A DNA stretch of 64,000 nt from positions 434,001 through 498,000 of the forward strand of contig NZ_JANKBZ010000004.1 in assembly GCF_024623785.1 (NCBI RefSeq), read 5' to 3'. This DNA comes from Archangium lipolyticum. GTDB lineage: Bacteria; Myxococcota; Myxococcia; Myxococcales; Myxococcaceae. Below the pieces are notes generated by a model. It was not told the origin of the DNA. It searched no databases and saw only the letters and a program-made list of their open reading frames with translations. Positions 1 through 9,700 of the stretch are shown in pieces; position 1 is the first letter of the stretch, and the number at the start of each line of letters is the position of its first letter. The translations under genes and the position numbers were made by a program.

Positions 1-59
1 CTTCCCCAGCCGCCGCGCTCCTTTAAGATGCCGGGCCAACCGCAGTGGAGGGGACCGCT

Positions 60-1547
60 TTGCATTCGCGAGAGATTCAATGGTGGCTCGGTGGTGCATT
101 GGCGCTCTGGGCCTTCACCGCGTCCGCCCAGTCGCAACGCATCCCTGGCTTCGAACTGGAGCGACTCCAACTCAACCCCGGCGCACGGGACAGCCTCGTG
201 CTGTCGACCGGCGACCTGTTGCGGCGGGGCCAGTACCGCCTCTCCCTCACCGGCCACTGGGAGAACAAGCCCCTGGTGCTCTTCGAGCGCGGCAGGGAGA
301 GCGCCACCATCATCTCCAATCGCGTGACGGCGCACCTGAGCGGCGCCTGGTCCGTCACCGACTGGCTCGAGCTGGGTGCCCAGTTCCCCATCGTCGGCCA
401 GTGGGCCCCGAACGTCTCCACGGTGGGCCTGGCCACGCCCCAGTCGTTCGCGCTCGGCACCCCGTGGCTCCAGGCGCGCGCCAACCTCTTCTCCGAGCGC
501 GACGGACGCCCCCTCGACCTCGGCCTGCACCTCGGTGCCGCGCTGCCCGTGGGGAGCGCGGAGGCCCTCACGCTCGACCAGGGCTTCGTCTTCTCGCCGC
601 GCGTGGGCCTCGGCAAGCGCCTCGGGGACGCATGGCGCGTGGGCGCCGACGTCGGCGCGCTCGTCCGCACCCGGACGTACGTGCTCTCTCCCCAGGTGAA
701 GGCACCCCGGGACGAGCTGGGCGTCGAGGTGAACGGCGGCCTCAACCTCTCGGCCGCCCTGTTCGGCCTGAAGCAGGAGTTGCTGGTGCGCGGCTCGCTC
801 CCCCTGGCGCGCGCCCCCTCGTCCCTGGAGGTGCTGCTCGGCCTCCGGGCCCCCGTGGGGCCCGTGGAGGTGTACGCCATGGGCGGCCCCGGCTTCGGCA
901 AGACGCCCGGCACGCCCCTCTTCCGCGTGCTGGCCGGCGTGACGTTCTCGCCGGAGAGAATCACTCCTGCGAACCCGCGCGTGGAGGTCCAGCCCGATCC
1001 GGACACCGACGGAGACGGCATCGCGGACGGCTCCGATGCCTGCGTGAACGAGGCGGGCATCCAGGAGAACCGCGGCTGCCCCGACAGGGACCGCGACGGG
1101 GACGGCCTCGTCGACCGGCTCGACAACTGCCCGGACGAGAAGGGCACCGAGAAGAACGGGGGCTGCGAGGAGAAGCAGCTCGCGCGAATCGATGAGGGAC
1201 AGCTGCGCACGCTCGAGCCCGTCTTCTTCGAGCAGAACAAGGACATCCTCAGCCCCCGCAGCCACGAGCTGTTGGACACGGTGGCGTCCATCCTGAAGAC
1301 GCACCCGGACATGAAGCTGCGCGTCGAGGGCCACACCAGCAACGAGGGCGATGCCGGGTACAACCTGGACCTGTCGCAGCGCCGTGCCGAGGCGGTGGTG
1401 GAGTACATCATCGGCAAGGGTGTCGAGCGTGAGCGCCTGGAGCCCAGGGGCTTCGGCCAGACGCGGCCCATCGCGGACAACGACACCAGCGAAGGCCGCG
1501 CGAAGAACCGCCGCGTGGAGTTCAAGACCGACACCCTCGCGAAGTGA
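60..1547 (+). CDS. OmpA-family outer membrane protein with barrel-like N-terminus and TSP3 linker
   Basis: This is a secreted envelope protein predicted to link the outer membrane to peptidoglycan. A signal peptide (hydrophobic GGALALWAF, cleavage near ASAQS) precedes a roughly 280-residue beta-rich, porin-like region. Two Asp-rich calcium-type thrombospondin-3 repeats follow (DTDGDGIADGSD and DRDGDGLVDRLDNC). The C-terminus is an OmpA domain with VEGHTSNEGD and the NLDLSQRRAEAV peptidoglycan-binding motif. I chose the TTG at 60 because GGAGGGG at 47-53 lies six bases upstream; a GTG at 45 is the alternative. The N-terminal motif FELERLQL recurs in the porin-like gene at 59496, so the two are paralogues. 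The next gene overlaps its stop. Confidence 0.88.
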   Translation: MHSREIQWWLGGALALWAFTASAQSQRIPGFELERLQLNPGARDSLVLSTGDLLRRGQYRLSLTGHWENKPLVLFERGRESATIISNRVTAHLSGAWSVTDWLELGAQFPIVGQWAPNVSTVGLATPQSFALGTPWLQARANLFSERDGRPLDLGLHLGAALPVGSAEALTLDQGFVFSPRVGLGKRLGDAWRVGADVGALVRTRTYVLSPQVKAPRDELGVEVNGGLNLSAALFGLKQELLVRGSLPLARAPSSLEVLLGLRAPVGPVEVYAMGGPGFGKTPGTPLFRVLAGVTFSPERITPANPRVEVQPDPDTDGDGIADGSDACVNEAGIQENRGCPDRDRDGDGLVDRLDNCPDEKGTEKNGGCEEKQLARIDEGQLRTLEPVFFEQNKDILSPRSHELLDTVASILKTHPDMKLRVEGHTSNEGDAGYNLDLSQRRAEAVVEYIIGKGVERERLEPRGFGQTRPIADNDTSEGRAKNRRVEFKTDTLAK

Positions 1548-3388
1548 GACCGACCTCCATGGATACACGCTCCACCCCATCGCGCACGGGAGTCCCCGTG
1601 GCGGCACTCTCGCTGGCCCTCCTCTTCACCCTCACCGGCTGCGGGGCGGACGTCTCGCACGACGATGGCCATTCCAGCACCGGCGCCACCTACCTCTTCG
1701 TGGATGCGGATGGCGCCACGTGCGGCAACGGCGCTCTCAACCCCGGCGAGCAGTGCGACGACGCCAACACCACCGCGGGCGACGGCTGCAACGCGAGCTG
1801 CCAGGTCGAGGCGGGCCACGCGTGCCCCACGGCCGGCCAGCCCTGCGTCACCAGCTGTGGCAACGGCGCCCTCGACCCGAGCGAGCAGTGCGATGACGGC
1901 AACATCACCGCGGGCGACGGCTGCTCCGCGGCGTGCTTCATCGAGAGCGGCCACGAGTGCACGGGCGTCCCGTCCGTCTGCGCCAGGCTGTGTGGCAACA
2001 GCCGAATGGACGCGGGCGAGTCGTGCGACGACGGCAACGCCACCCAGGGTGATGGCTGCTCCAACACCTGCGCCCTGGAGCCGGGCCATGCGTGCCCCAC
2101 GGCCGGCTGGCCCTGCGCGAAGACCTGCGGCAACGGCACGGTGAACCCCGGCGAGCAGTGCGATGACGGCAACCTGACGTCACAGGATGGCTGCGGCACC
2201 GAGTGCCGTGTCGAGCCGGGTTACGCCTGCAGCACTCCCGCGACCGGGAAGTCCGTGTGCGCCAACACCTGCGGCAACGGCAAGCTAGAGGCGAACGAGA
2301 CGTGTGACGATGGCAATACGAAGGCTGGCGACGGCTGCTCGCCGGGCTGCCGCGTCGACACCGGCTACTCCTGCAGCGGGGCTCCGAGCACCTGCACCAC
2401 CCTATGCGGCGACGGCATCATGGCGGGCGGCGAGACGTGCGACGACGGCAATGGCTCCACAGGCGACGGCTGCGACCGCTCGTGCCAGGTGGAGACCGGC
2501 TGGCGGTGCCCCGCTCCCGGGACGGTGTGCTTCAAGACGTGTGGCAACGGCACCCTGGAGGCCGGCGAGGTGTGCGACGACGGCAACACCACCCGCGGTG
2601 ACGGCTGCGGCGGCACCTGCCTCGTCGAGAGCGGCTACACCTGCGGCGGCGCGCCCAGCGTCTGCCGCGCCTGGTGCGGTGACGGCGTCGTGGCGGGCTC
2701 CGAGCAGTGCGACGACGGCAACCTGTCCAACGATGACGACTGCAGCGCCACCTGCGCCATCAACGTGGCCACGCCCGTCATCACCGGCCCCTCGCCGGAT
2801 TCCCACCTCGCCACCTCGACGCCCCCCCTCAGTGGCACGGCGGACGCGGGTCACACGGTGACGGTGCGCGAGAGCGACACGGTGGTCTGCACCGCCACCT
2901 CCGATGCCGCCGGCAACTGGAGCTGCACTCCATCCCAGCCGCTCGTCGATGGCCCGCACACCGTGATGGCCACGGCCCAGGACCCCTCTGGCAGTGGAAG
3001 CACGAGCCGGGCCTCCACCCCGGTCTCCTTCACGGTCGACACGCAGCAGCCCGACACGCTCATCACCCGGAACCCGCCCGCCAGCACCGAGGACGACACC
3101 GCGGTGTTCGGTTACGACTCCACCGAGACGGGCGTGCGATACGAGTGCAGCCTCGATGGGGGCGACTACGCCCCCTGCCAGGACACCTACGATGTCCGGC
3201 TCGGGGAGCACTCCCTGAGCGTGCGCGCCGTGGACCGCGCGGGCAACGTGGATGCCTCGCCAGCCAGGTACTCGTGGACGGTGGAGGACACCCGTAGCTT
3301 CGCCGGTGGTGGCTGCGGCGCCGCCCCCGCGTCCTCGTGGCTGGCCTTCCTCGCGCTGATGGGTCTGCGTCGCAAGAACCGCCGCTAG
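1544..3388 (+). CDS. DUF4215 Cys-rich repeat surface protein with MYXO-CTERM-like tail
   Basis: This is a predicted exported surface protein of unknown partner. The N-terminus has a hydrophobic stretch ending in LTGC, a lipobox. Eight DUF4215 (Myxococcus Cys-rich) repeats follow, each with CGNG, EQCDDGN and GDGC signatures. Two Ig-like segments come next (from about residue 400). The C-terminus has GGGCGAA, a hydrophobic stretch and RRKNRR, the layout of a MYXO-CTERM sorting signal. The GTG at 1544 overlaps the previous stop by four bases (GTGA), so translation is probably coupled; an ATG at 1559 is the alternative start. Carrying both a lipobox and a C-terminal sorting tail is unusual. Confidence 0.85.
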   Translation: MRPTSMDTRSTPSRTGVPVAALSLALLFTLTGCGADVSHDDGHSSTGATYLFVDADGATCGNGALNPGEQCDDANTTAGDGCNASCQVEAGHACPTAGQPCVTSCGNGALDPSEQCDDGNITAGDGCSAACFIESGHECTGVPSVCARLCGNSRMDAGESCDDGNATQGDGCSNTCALEPGHACPTAGWPCAKTCGNGTVNPGEQCDDGNLTSQDGCGTECRVEPGYACSTPATGKSVCANTCGNGKLEANETCDDGNTKAGDGCSPGCRVDTGYSCSGAPSTCTTLCGDGIMAGGETCDDGNGSTGDGCDRSCQVETGWRCPAPGTVCFKTCGNGTLEAGEVCDDGNTTRGDGCGGTCLVESGYTCGGAPSVCRAWCGDGVVAGSEQCDDGNLSNDDDCSATCAINVATPVITGPSPDSHLATSTPPLSGTADAGHTVTVRESDTVVCTATSDAAGNWSCTPSQPLVDGPHTVMATAQDPSGSGSTSRASTPVSFTVDTQQPDTLITRNPPASTEDDTAVFGYDSTETGVRYECSLDGGDYAPCQDTYDVRLGEHSLSVRAVDRAGNVDASPARYSWTVEDTRSFAGGGCGAAPASSWLAFLALMGLRRKNRR

Positions 3389-3551
3389 AGTCGCGAGTGC
3401 CGTGACGCACCGCGCTTCGGCTTCTGGACAACCCTCTCCGTCTTTGGGGCAGGACCAGCGAACCGGACAACGGGAGTACCGTGGAAACGTGGGGGCGAGG
3501 CTGGCGCACAGTGAGCGCCGCTCCGCCCCTCGGGGGGAGGCCACGTATTCC

Positions 3552-4178
3552 ATGAGACACGCCGAGACGGACGTCCCGAAAAGGGTGGGCCGCGTGCCCG
3601 CCGTGCTCCTCGCGCTGCTGGCGGGAGGAGCCCACGCCGCGCCTCCCGCGCCACCCGTGAAGCCTCCACCCACGCCCAAGCGACACGAGCTCACCGTGGG
3701 AATCACCTCGCTCCAGTACCTCGCGTCCCGAGGCTCCACCGCGAGGCACCACACGGCGGACATCGCCTACCACCGCAAGCTGCGACTGGGTCAGCTGCCG
3801 GAGGCCGTGCGGCTCGGCATCGGCGTACGCGTGGGCGTGCCGGACAGCAGCACGGTGCCGCTGGAGGCCTACGGGCGCGTGCAACTGGTCGCCAAGGTGG
3901 GGCCCTGGGCTCCGGCGCTCGGCCCCGAGGTGGGGGTGAGTGGCTTCACCCGGCTGCGGCGCTCCATCGAGAGCCCCTCGTATCCTCGCGGCCTCTCCGG
4001 CGCGCTGCAGGACCGCATGGGGCCCTTCTACGCCGGCATCACCCTCGCGCCGCTGCGCTTCGCGCTGGGGCCCCTCACCCTCAGCGCCGCCGAGCTTCAA
4101 ACCGCCACGCCGCTGAAGGACCCCGGCTCGGCCCTCCGCCTCCAGGTGGGCCTGCTGTACCTGGGAGGTGTCCTGTGA
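3552..4178 (+). CDS. Predicted outer-membrane-type secreted protein
   Basis: I do not recognise a named family. The 208-residue product has an N-terminal signal peptide (VLLALLAGGAHA), a Pro-rich linker, and then alternating amphipathic strands such as ELTVGITSL, VRLGIGVRVGV and GRVQLVAKVG, which fit a small outer-membrane barrel. The ATG at 3552 is favoured by GGGGGAGG about ten bases upstream, although the frame stays open further up. It is the first gene of a tight run with the M28 peptidase (TGATG overlap) and the small barrel gene at 5197, which suggests one transcript for three envelope proteins. Confidence 0.7.
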   Translation: MRHAETDVPKRVGRVPAVLLALLAGGAHAAPPAPPVKPPPTPKRHELTVGITSLQYLASRGSTARHHTADIAYHRKLRLGQLPEAVRLGIGVRVGVPDSSTVPLEAYGRVQLVAKVGPWAPALGPEVGVSGFTRLRRSIESPSYPRGLSGALQDRMGPFYAGITLAPLRFALGPLTLSAAELQTATPLKDPGSALRLQVGLLYLGGVL

Positions 4179-5200
4179 TGCGCGTCCCGGCCCTCCTCCC
4201 AGCGCTGCTGGCCGCGGCGCTGTCCTCGAGCTGTGACTCCACTCCCCCGCCCGCCCTGGACGAGGCTCGGCTGGACGGGCTGCCCGAGCTCGCCACCTCC
4301 GTGGACACCGCGCGCCTCATGGCCACGGTGAACGCGGTGGTGGCGTCCCACCGCGCCGACACCCCGATGGACTGCGCGCGCTTCGGCGTCACCCCGCCCT
4401 CTCCCAGCAATCCCCTGTGTCACCTCACCCGGGAGAAGGCGCGCGCGTACCTGCGCAACCAGCTGGCGGAGCTGGGCCTCACCCTCACCGAGCACGTCTC
4501 GCGCGACGGAGACCTCGAGGTCGTCAACGTGGTGGCGGAGAAGCGCGGCACCCGCAGCCCCCATGAGGTGGTGCTGGTGGGCGCGCACTATGACGCCCTC
4601 CATGCGGGCGCCGACGACAACGCCACCGGCGTGGCCGCGGTGCTGGAGCTGGCGCGCGTCTTCTCCACCCGCTCCTTCGACCGCACCGTGCGCTTCGTCG
4701 GCTTCGACCTGGAGGAGCTCGGCTCCGTCGGCAGCACCCGGTACGTGGCCGACCAGGCGCAGGACGAGCACATCGTCGTCGCCCTCATCCTCGACAGCAT
4801 CGGCTACCGCAGCACCTCGCCCGGCTCGCAGCGCTCCGTGCCTCCCCTCTCGTTCCCGGCGACGGCGGACTTCATCCTCGCCCTCGCCAACGCGCCCGCC
4901 TCCCAGCAGCTGGACGAGCTGTGGGAGCTCCACCAGCGCATGGACCTCACCCGGATGATGACCCTCGGCGCGCCCGGCAACGGCAACGGGCCCCTGACGG
5001 GAGACCTCCTGCGCAGCGACCATGCCCCGTTCTGGCTCGCTGGTACGCCCGCGCTCCTGCTCAACGACTCGGCCGACCTGCGCAGCCCCCACTCCCACCA
5101 GCGCACGGACACGCCGGAGACGCTCGACCCCGCGTTCTTCTCCGACGTGGTCCGGCTGTCCGCGGTCTCGCTCGCCTACTGGGCGGGAGGTGTCCGATGA
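4178..5200 (+). CDS. M28-family zinc aminopeptidase, lipoprotein
   Basis: A secreted or outer-membrane-anchored metallopeptidase that would remove N-terminal residues from peptides using two zinc ions. The N-terminus is a lipoprotein signal (LLAAALSSSC). The M28 metal ligands are visible in order: His137 in GAHYDA, the Asp pair 146-147 in GADDNATG, Glu179/180 in FDLEELGS, Asp206 in ILDSIGY, and a late His in SPHSHQRTDTPETLD. At 340 residues it is a usual length for the family. It overlaps its neighbours by one base upstream and four downstream (ATGA), so the three genes are translationally coupled. A GTG at 4175 is an alternative start. Confidence 0.9.
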   Translation: MRVPALLPALLAAALSSSCDSTPPPALDEARLDGLPELATSVDTARLMATVNAVVASHRADTPMDCARFGVTPPSPSNPLCHLTREKARAYLRNQLAELGLTLTEHVSRDGDLEVVNVVAEKRGTRSPHEVVLVGAHYDALHAGADDNATGVAAVLELARVFSTRSFDRTVRFVGFDLEELGSVGSTRYVADQAQDEHIVVALILDSIGYRSTSPGSQRSVPPLSFPATADFILALANAPASQQLDELWELHQRMDLTRMMTLGAPGNGNGPLTGDLLRSDHAPFWLAGTPALLLNDSADLRSPHSHQRTDTPETLDPAFFSDVVRLSAVSLAYWAGGVR

Positions 5201-5838
5201 AGGCGTGTCTCCTGGGGTTGTTGCTCGGCGTCCCATGCCTCCTTCCCCTTCCCGCCCTCGCGGCGAAGAAGACGCCCGCCGCGTCTCCCCCCACCACGGC
5301 TTCCGCGGCGCAGGCCGTGACCGCCGCGCTGGTCGCTCCCGTGGTCCTCCCCGTCACGACTCCCCCTCCGCCCCCTCCACCGCCAGACAGGGTCTCGGTC
5401 TACCTGCGCGGCGGCGGCTCGCTCCTCGTCACCCCCACCCGGGCCATGGGTGGCGTCGGTGGCGGCGTGGGCCTGCGCGGCGTGCTGAAGGACCGTGTCA
5501 TCCTCCAGGTGGACGTGGGCTACATGGGGCTGCTCGGCAACGTGCGCGAGGTGCGCATCGGCGCGGGGGTGCAGCGTGGCGGAACGTGGTCCCCCTCGAT
5601 GCTCGCCACCGTGTCCATGCTGCGAGGCGATGGTCTGACGATCCGCACCGAGGGCTCTCCCTCCCCTCCGCGCGGGCCCGCCGGAGCGCTGGCGGTGGTG
5701 TTCGCGCCCTTCCGCTTCTGCTCGGACCGGGGGAGCTGTGTGTCCCTGTTGGAGCCGGGAGTGGGCCTCGGGACGGATTTCGCCACCGTGGGTCCCATGG
5801 TCCACCTGGGGCTGCTGGAGCTGGGCCTCGCCTTCTAG
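5197..5838 (+). CDS. Small predicted beta-barrel outer membrane protein
   Basis: The family is not recognised. The 213-residue protein starts with a signal peptide (LLLGVPCLLPLPALAA) followed by an Ala/Pro-rich linker with nine consecutive prolines. It then has alternating strands (VSVYLRGGGSLLVT, VILQVDVGYMGLLG) typical of small outer membrane barrels. It overlaps the M28 peptidase gene by four bases, so it belongs to the same three-gene envelope operon. Two cysteines flank DRGS late in the protein (CSDRGSC) and could form a disulfide. The gene ends two bases before the convergent Uma2 gene. Confidence 0.72.
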   Translation: MKACLLGLLLGVPCLLPLPALAAKKTPAASPPTTASAAQAVTAALVAPVVLPVTTPPPPPPPPDRVSVYLRGGGSLLVTPTRAMGGVGGGVGLRGVLKDRVILQVDVGYMGLLGNVREVRIGAGVQRGGTWSPSMLATVSMLRGDGLTIRTEGSPSPPRGPAGALAVVFAPFRFCSDRGSCVSLLEPGVGLGTDFATVGPMVHLGLLELGLAF

Positions 5839-5840
5839 GC

Positions 5841-6404
5841 TCAGGCGGGCAACCAGAGCGCTTCGAGCTCCAGCTCCACGGCCTCGAAGGGCTCCGCGCG
5901 GACTCGTTGCACGCCAACGTAGTTGTTGGCGAGCACCCAGCGGTCCTTCTCGCGCCGGAAGATCTCGAGCGTCCGCGTGAGCGGCTCGATGAGCCAGACA
6001 CAGCCCACCTGCTCGCGCAGGTACACAGGCAGCTTCTTCTCCCGATCGAAGCTCGCGGTCGACGGGGAGAGAACCTCGCAGACCCAATCCGGCGGAAGGG
6101 TGAAGAAGGGTTCATCCGGAGGCACTGGCATCCGCGTGCGCTTCCATCCGGCCAGATCCGGAACGAGAACGTCGTCTCCGAGATGAAGCTCCGGCTCGTC
6201 GAGGACCCACCAACCCCCCGGACCGCCCCGGCCTCGCTGGAAGGGCCCGATCAGCTCCCCTCCCAGCGCGGAGGTCACGAGCGTCTGGCGGCTCGCGGGC
6301 CGCGGCGAGGCGATGAGCTCGCCAGACACAATCTCCCCCACCACCGTCTCCGGCAGGGCTCGGAGATCCTCGTACGTCGCGGGCTTCTTGATCGTCACCG
6401 GCAT
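5841..6404 (-). CDS. Uma2-family putative restriction endonuclease
   Basis: A stand-alone PD-(D/E)XK-fold protein of the Uma2/DUF820 family; the cellular role of this family is unsettled. The 187-residue product shows the family landmarks: TYEDLRALPE at the start, GEIVSGELI, VPDLAGWKR containing the active-site Asp, and CEVLSPST containing the active-site Glu. A further 24 codons of open frame lie upstream, but the methionine at 6404 begins exactly where the conserved family N-terminus (MPVTIKKPATYEDL) does. It is convergent with the barrel gene at 5197 and is followed only two bases later by that gene's stop. Confidence 0.88.
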   Translation of the reverse strand: MPVTIKKPATYEDLRALPETVVGEIVSGELIASPRPASRQTLVTSALGGELIGPFQRGRGGPGGWWVLDEPELHLGDDVLVPDLAGWKRTRMPVPPDEPFFTLPPDWVCEVLSPSTASFDREKKLPVYLREQVGCVWLIEPLTRTLEIFRREKDRWVLANNYVGVQRVRAEPFEAVELELEALWLPA

Positions 6405-6524
6405 GCGTTCCGAAGAGCGCAGACCACGCCCCCACGAGCCTGGGGAAGCATTCGTCTGGCAGATGAAGGGCTCCATGACTCGACAGGTAACATGGTTTGT
6501 TTATTACCTCTAGCATTATCTACC

Positions 6525-6551
6525 GGGGGATGACCCGTCCGGTCATCCCCC
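6525..6551. repeat. Perfect 11-bp inverted repeat
   Basis: GGGGGATGACC pairs with GGTCATCCCCC across a five-base loop. No T-tract follows on either strand, and both flanking genes start away from it. It is therefore more likely an operator, insulator or remnant than a normal gene-end terminator. Confidence 0.6.
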
Positions 6552-6647
6552 TCGCCCATCTCAAGGTAGCCACGCCATCCCCCCCGGACACCTTGCGAGC
6601 ATCCGAGTGTTCGTCATCCCAGAGGGACTCCTTACTCAGACGGCCTA

Positions 6648-6684
6648 TACCCTCACCCCAGCCCTCTCCCAGAGGGAGAGGGGG
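6648..6684 (+). repeat. REP-like palindrome, copy 1
   Basis: ACCCTCACCCCA is followed by CCCTCTCCC, AGA and GGGAGAGGG. This is the same unit seen eight more times in the window. It sits 60 bases upstream of the kinase start. Confidence 0.8.
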
Positions 6685-6743
6685 CATACACGGTGGGGCC
6701 CCATGGCTGGAGGCACACCCGGTCCAACCGGTATGTTCTCCCC

Positions 6744-9700
6744 GTGCGGACTACAGGGTCGGAACCGGTGGAGTACGAGGAGGAACTGCGGCTCGCGGTC
6801 GTCGAGGGCATCCTCTCCAAGGACGAGGCGGACTCCCTCCGCTCGGAGGCCCTCGAGCTGGAGCGCAGCCCCCTGGAGCTGCTCAAGGAGCGCGGTCGGC
6901 TCTCCGAGGAGACTTTCGCCTCACTCCGTCTGGAGGTCTCCCGCGAGCCGGTCCCCCAGAGCGGCCCACCTCCCCTCGAGCCTCCCACCCAGAAGCCCCC
7001 GGGCACCGGCCCCACCCCCACGCCTACTCCCTCCGCCACCTCCCAGGATGAGGTGTTCCCCGTTCCCGGATGGGAGCGCTACCAGCCCGTGCGGCTGCTC
7101 GGCCAGGGCGGCATGGGGCGCGTGTTCCTCGCGTACGACCCACGGCTGCGCCGCAACGTGGCCCTCAAGTTCATGCGCGAGGGCACTCCCGAGCTCGCCC
7201 AGCGCTTCCTCTCCGAGGCCCGCTCCCAGGCCCGCGTCACCCATGAGCGCGTGTGCGAGGTGTACGAGGTCGGCAAGGTCCAGGACCAGGCCTACATCGC
7301 CATGCGGTACGTGGACGGCCGACCCCTGGGCCAGCTCGCCAGCGAGCTCACCCTGGAGCAGAAGGTGCTGGTGCTCCGCCACGTCGCCGAGGGCGTGCAC
7401 GCCGCCCACCGCGCCGGCCTCATCCACCGCGACCTCAAGCCCTCCAACATCCTCGTGGAGCGCACCGAGGACGGCAGCCTCCAGCCCTACGTCATGGACT
7501 TCGGCCTGGCGCGCGACTGGCGCGAGGAGGTCACCGCCACCGGCTCCGTCCTGGGCACCCCGCACTACATGGCCCCCGAGCAGGCCCGCGGCGAGGTGGC
7601 CAAGCTGGACCGCCGCGCCGACGTCTACTCCCTGGGCGCCACCCTCCATGCCATCCTGACGGGCCAGCCGCCCTTCATCGCCAGCAACGCCCTGGAGATC
7701 CTCACCCGCATCCAGACCGAGGAGCCCCGTCCCCTTCGTACCCTGGACAAGGACATCCCCGCGGACCTGGAGGCCATCGTCCTCAAGTGTCTGGAGAAGG
7801 AGCGCTCGGCCCGCTACGACTCGGCGCGCGCCCTGGCCGAGGACCTGGAGCGCTTCCTCGCCGGAGAGCCGGTGCGCGCGCGTCCCGCGGGCCTCGCCTA
7901 CCGGCTGCGCAAGAAGGTGCGCAAGCACCGCGTCCTCGTGTCCCTCGGCACGCTCACGCTGGTGGTGGTGACGCTCGCGCTGGGACAGGTCATCCGTGCC
8001 CGCCACGAGGTGGCCGAGCGCGAGCGCCTCTCCCGCCGCTACACCGAGTCCGTGGAGCGCATCGAGGCCATGGCGCGCTACGTCTCCATGCTGCCGCTGC
8101 ACGACACGCGGGCGGACAAGAAGCTGCTGCGCGAGCGCATGGCCGCGCTGGAGGCCGAGGTGAACCAGGCCGGCGGACAGGCCGGGGGGCCCGGCAACTA
8201 CGCCCTGGGCCGCGTCCTGTTCGCCCTCGGGGACAAGGAAGAAGCACGCAAGCGGCTCGAGACGGCCTGGGCGCTCGGCTACCGCGAGCCCCGGGTGGCC
8301 TGGGCGCTGACGCAGGTGTTGGGAGAGCTCTACGCGGAGCCGCTCCTGGAAGTGGCGCGCCTGCGCAACCCCGAGCAGCGCGAGGCCCGCCTCCGGGAGC
8401 TTCAGCGCCGCTACCGGGACCCGGCCCTCGAGTACCTGCGGCGCAGCGAGGGCCCCGAGGTCCCCGCGCCTCCCGCCTACGTGGCCGCGCTCCTCGCCTT
8501 CTATGAGGGCCACCATGACGAGGCGCTCTCCCGCCTGGAGGCCGCTCGTGGCGTGGCTCCCTGGCTCCACGAGGTGCCCCTGCTGCGCGGCGACATCCTC
8601 GTCGTCCGGGCCGGTCAGCGGTGGAACAGCGGCGACCTGGACGGGGCGCGGGCCGACTTCGAGGCCGCCCGTCAGTCGTATGCCACCGCCGCCTCCATCG
8701 CCGCGAGCTCCCCGGCCGTGTACCACTCCCAGGCGCGGCTGGAGTACGCCCAGCTCCTCATGGGGCTGTACGGCAAGGGCGAGGTGATGGAGCACTACAC
8801 CCGCGGCCTGGAGGCCGTGTCGCGCGCCCTCACCGCGGATCCGGACTACTTCCTGTCCCGGCTGCGCGAGTCCCGCTTCCACCGCCGCCTCGCCGAGTAC
8901 CGCACCGGCAGGGGCGAGGACGCCAGCGAGCTGCTCCAGAAGGCCCTCACCTCCGCCCGCTCGCTCCTGGAGCTCTACCCGGACCGGATGCTCGCCCACC
9001 TGGAGCTGGGCGAGGTCCTGTGGCAGCTCGCACGCAACCGCCAGGCGCGGGGGCAGGATCCGCGCGAGCAGCTCCAGCAGGCCCTCGAGGCCTTCTCGCG
9101 CATCCCCCAGGAGGAGCGCGGCTACGCCTTCCTCACCGACGAGGGCCTCATCTTCAAGGTGTGGGCCGACTACGAGGATCAGCTGGGCCTGGACTCCCTG
9201 GCGCACCGGGGCCAGGCCATCGAGGCCTTCCAGGCCGCCGCCTCCGTGGACGAGGGGCGCCTGTCGGAGGCGTGGGTCAATCTCGGGAGCGCGTACTTCA
9301 AGCGCTCCTCGCACCCGAAGGCGGCCGATCCGCAAGGAGATCTGGAGCGGGCCCGGGACGCGCTCGAGCGGGCGCTCTCCATCAGCCCCGGCAACTACGT
9401 GCCCTGCTTCTACGGGGCGCAGGTCCACGAACAGCTGGCCCACCGGCACTACAACCGCGGCGGGGAGACACGGCCGGAGTTGGAGCGGGCCATCGAGCTG
9501 TACCGCAAGGGCCTGGCCATCAACGCCAAGGTGCCCCAGCTGCACAATGGTCTGGGCGGAGCCCTGCTGTGGCGCGCCCAGCTCACCTGGGAGGAGGGAG
9601 GAGACCCCTTCCCCGGGCTCGACGAGGCCCGGGCGGCCTTCGAGCAGGCCCGGACGCTCGCGCCGAAGCAGTGGTTCGCCTTCAACAACCTGGGCGAGGT

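Larger units (their letters stand above)
6405..6743. other. Divergent intergenic region with hairpin and REP-like copy
   Basis: No gene is seen. This is the space between the divergent Uma2 and kinase genes. It contains an AT-rich patch at about 6494-6520 that could hold promoters for either side, a perfect 11-bp hairpin (6525-6551), and one copy of the REP-like repeat (6648-6684). Confidence 0.6.
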
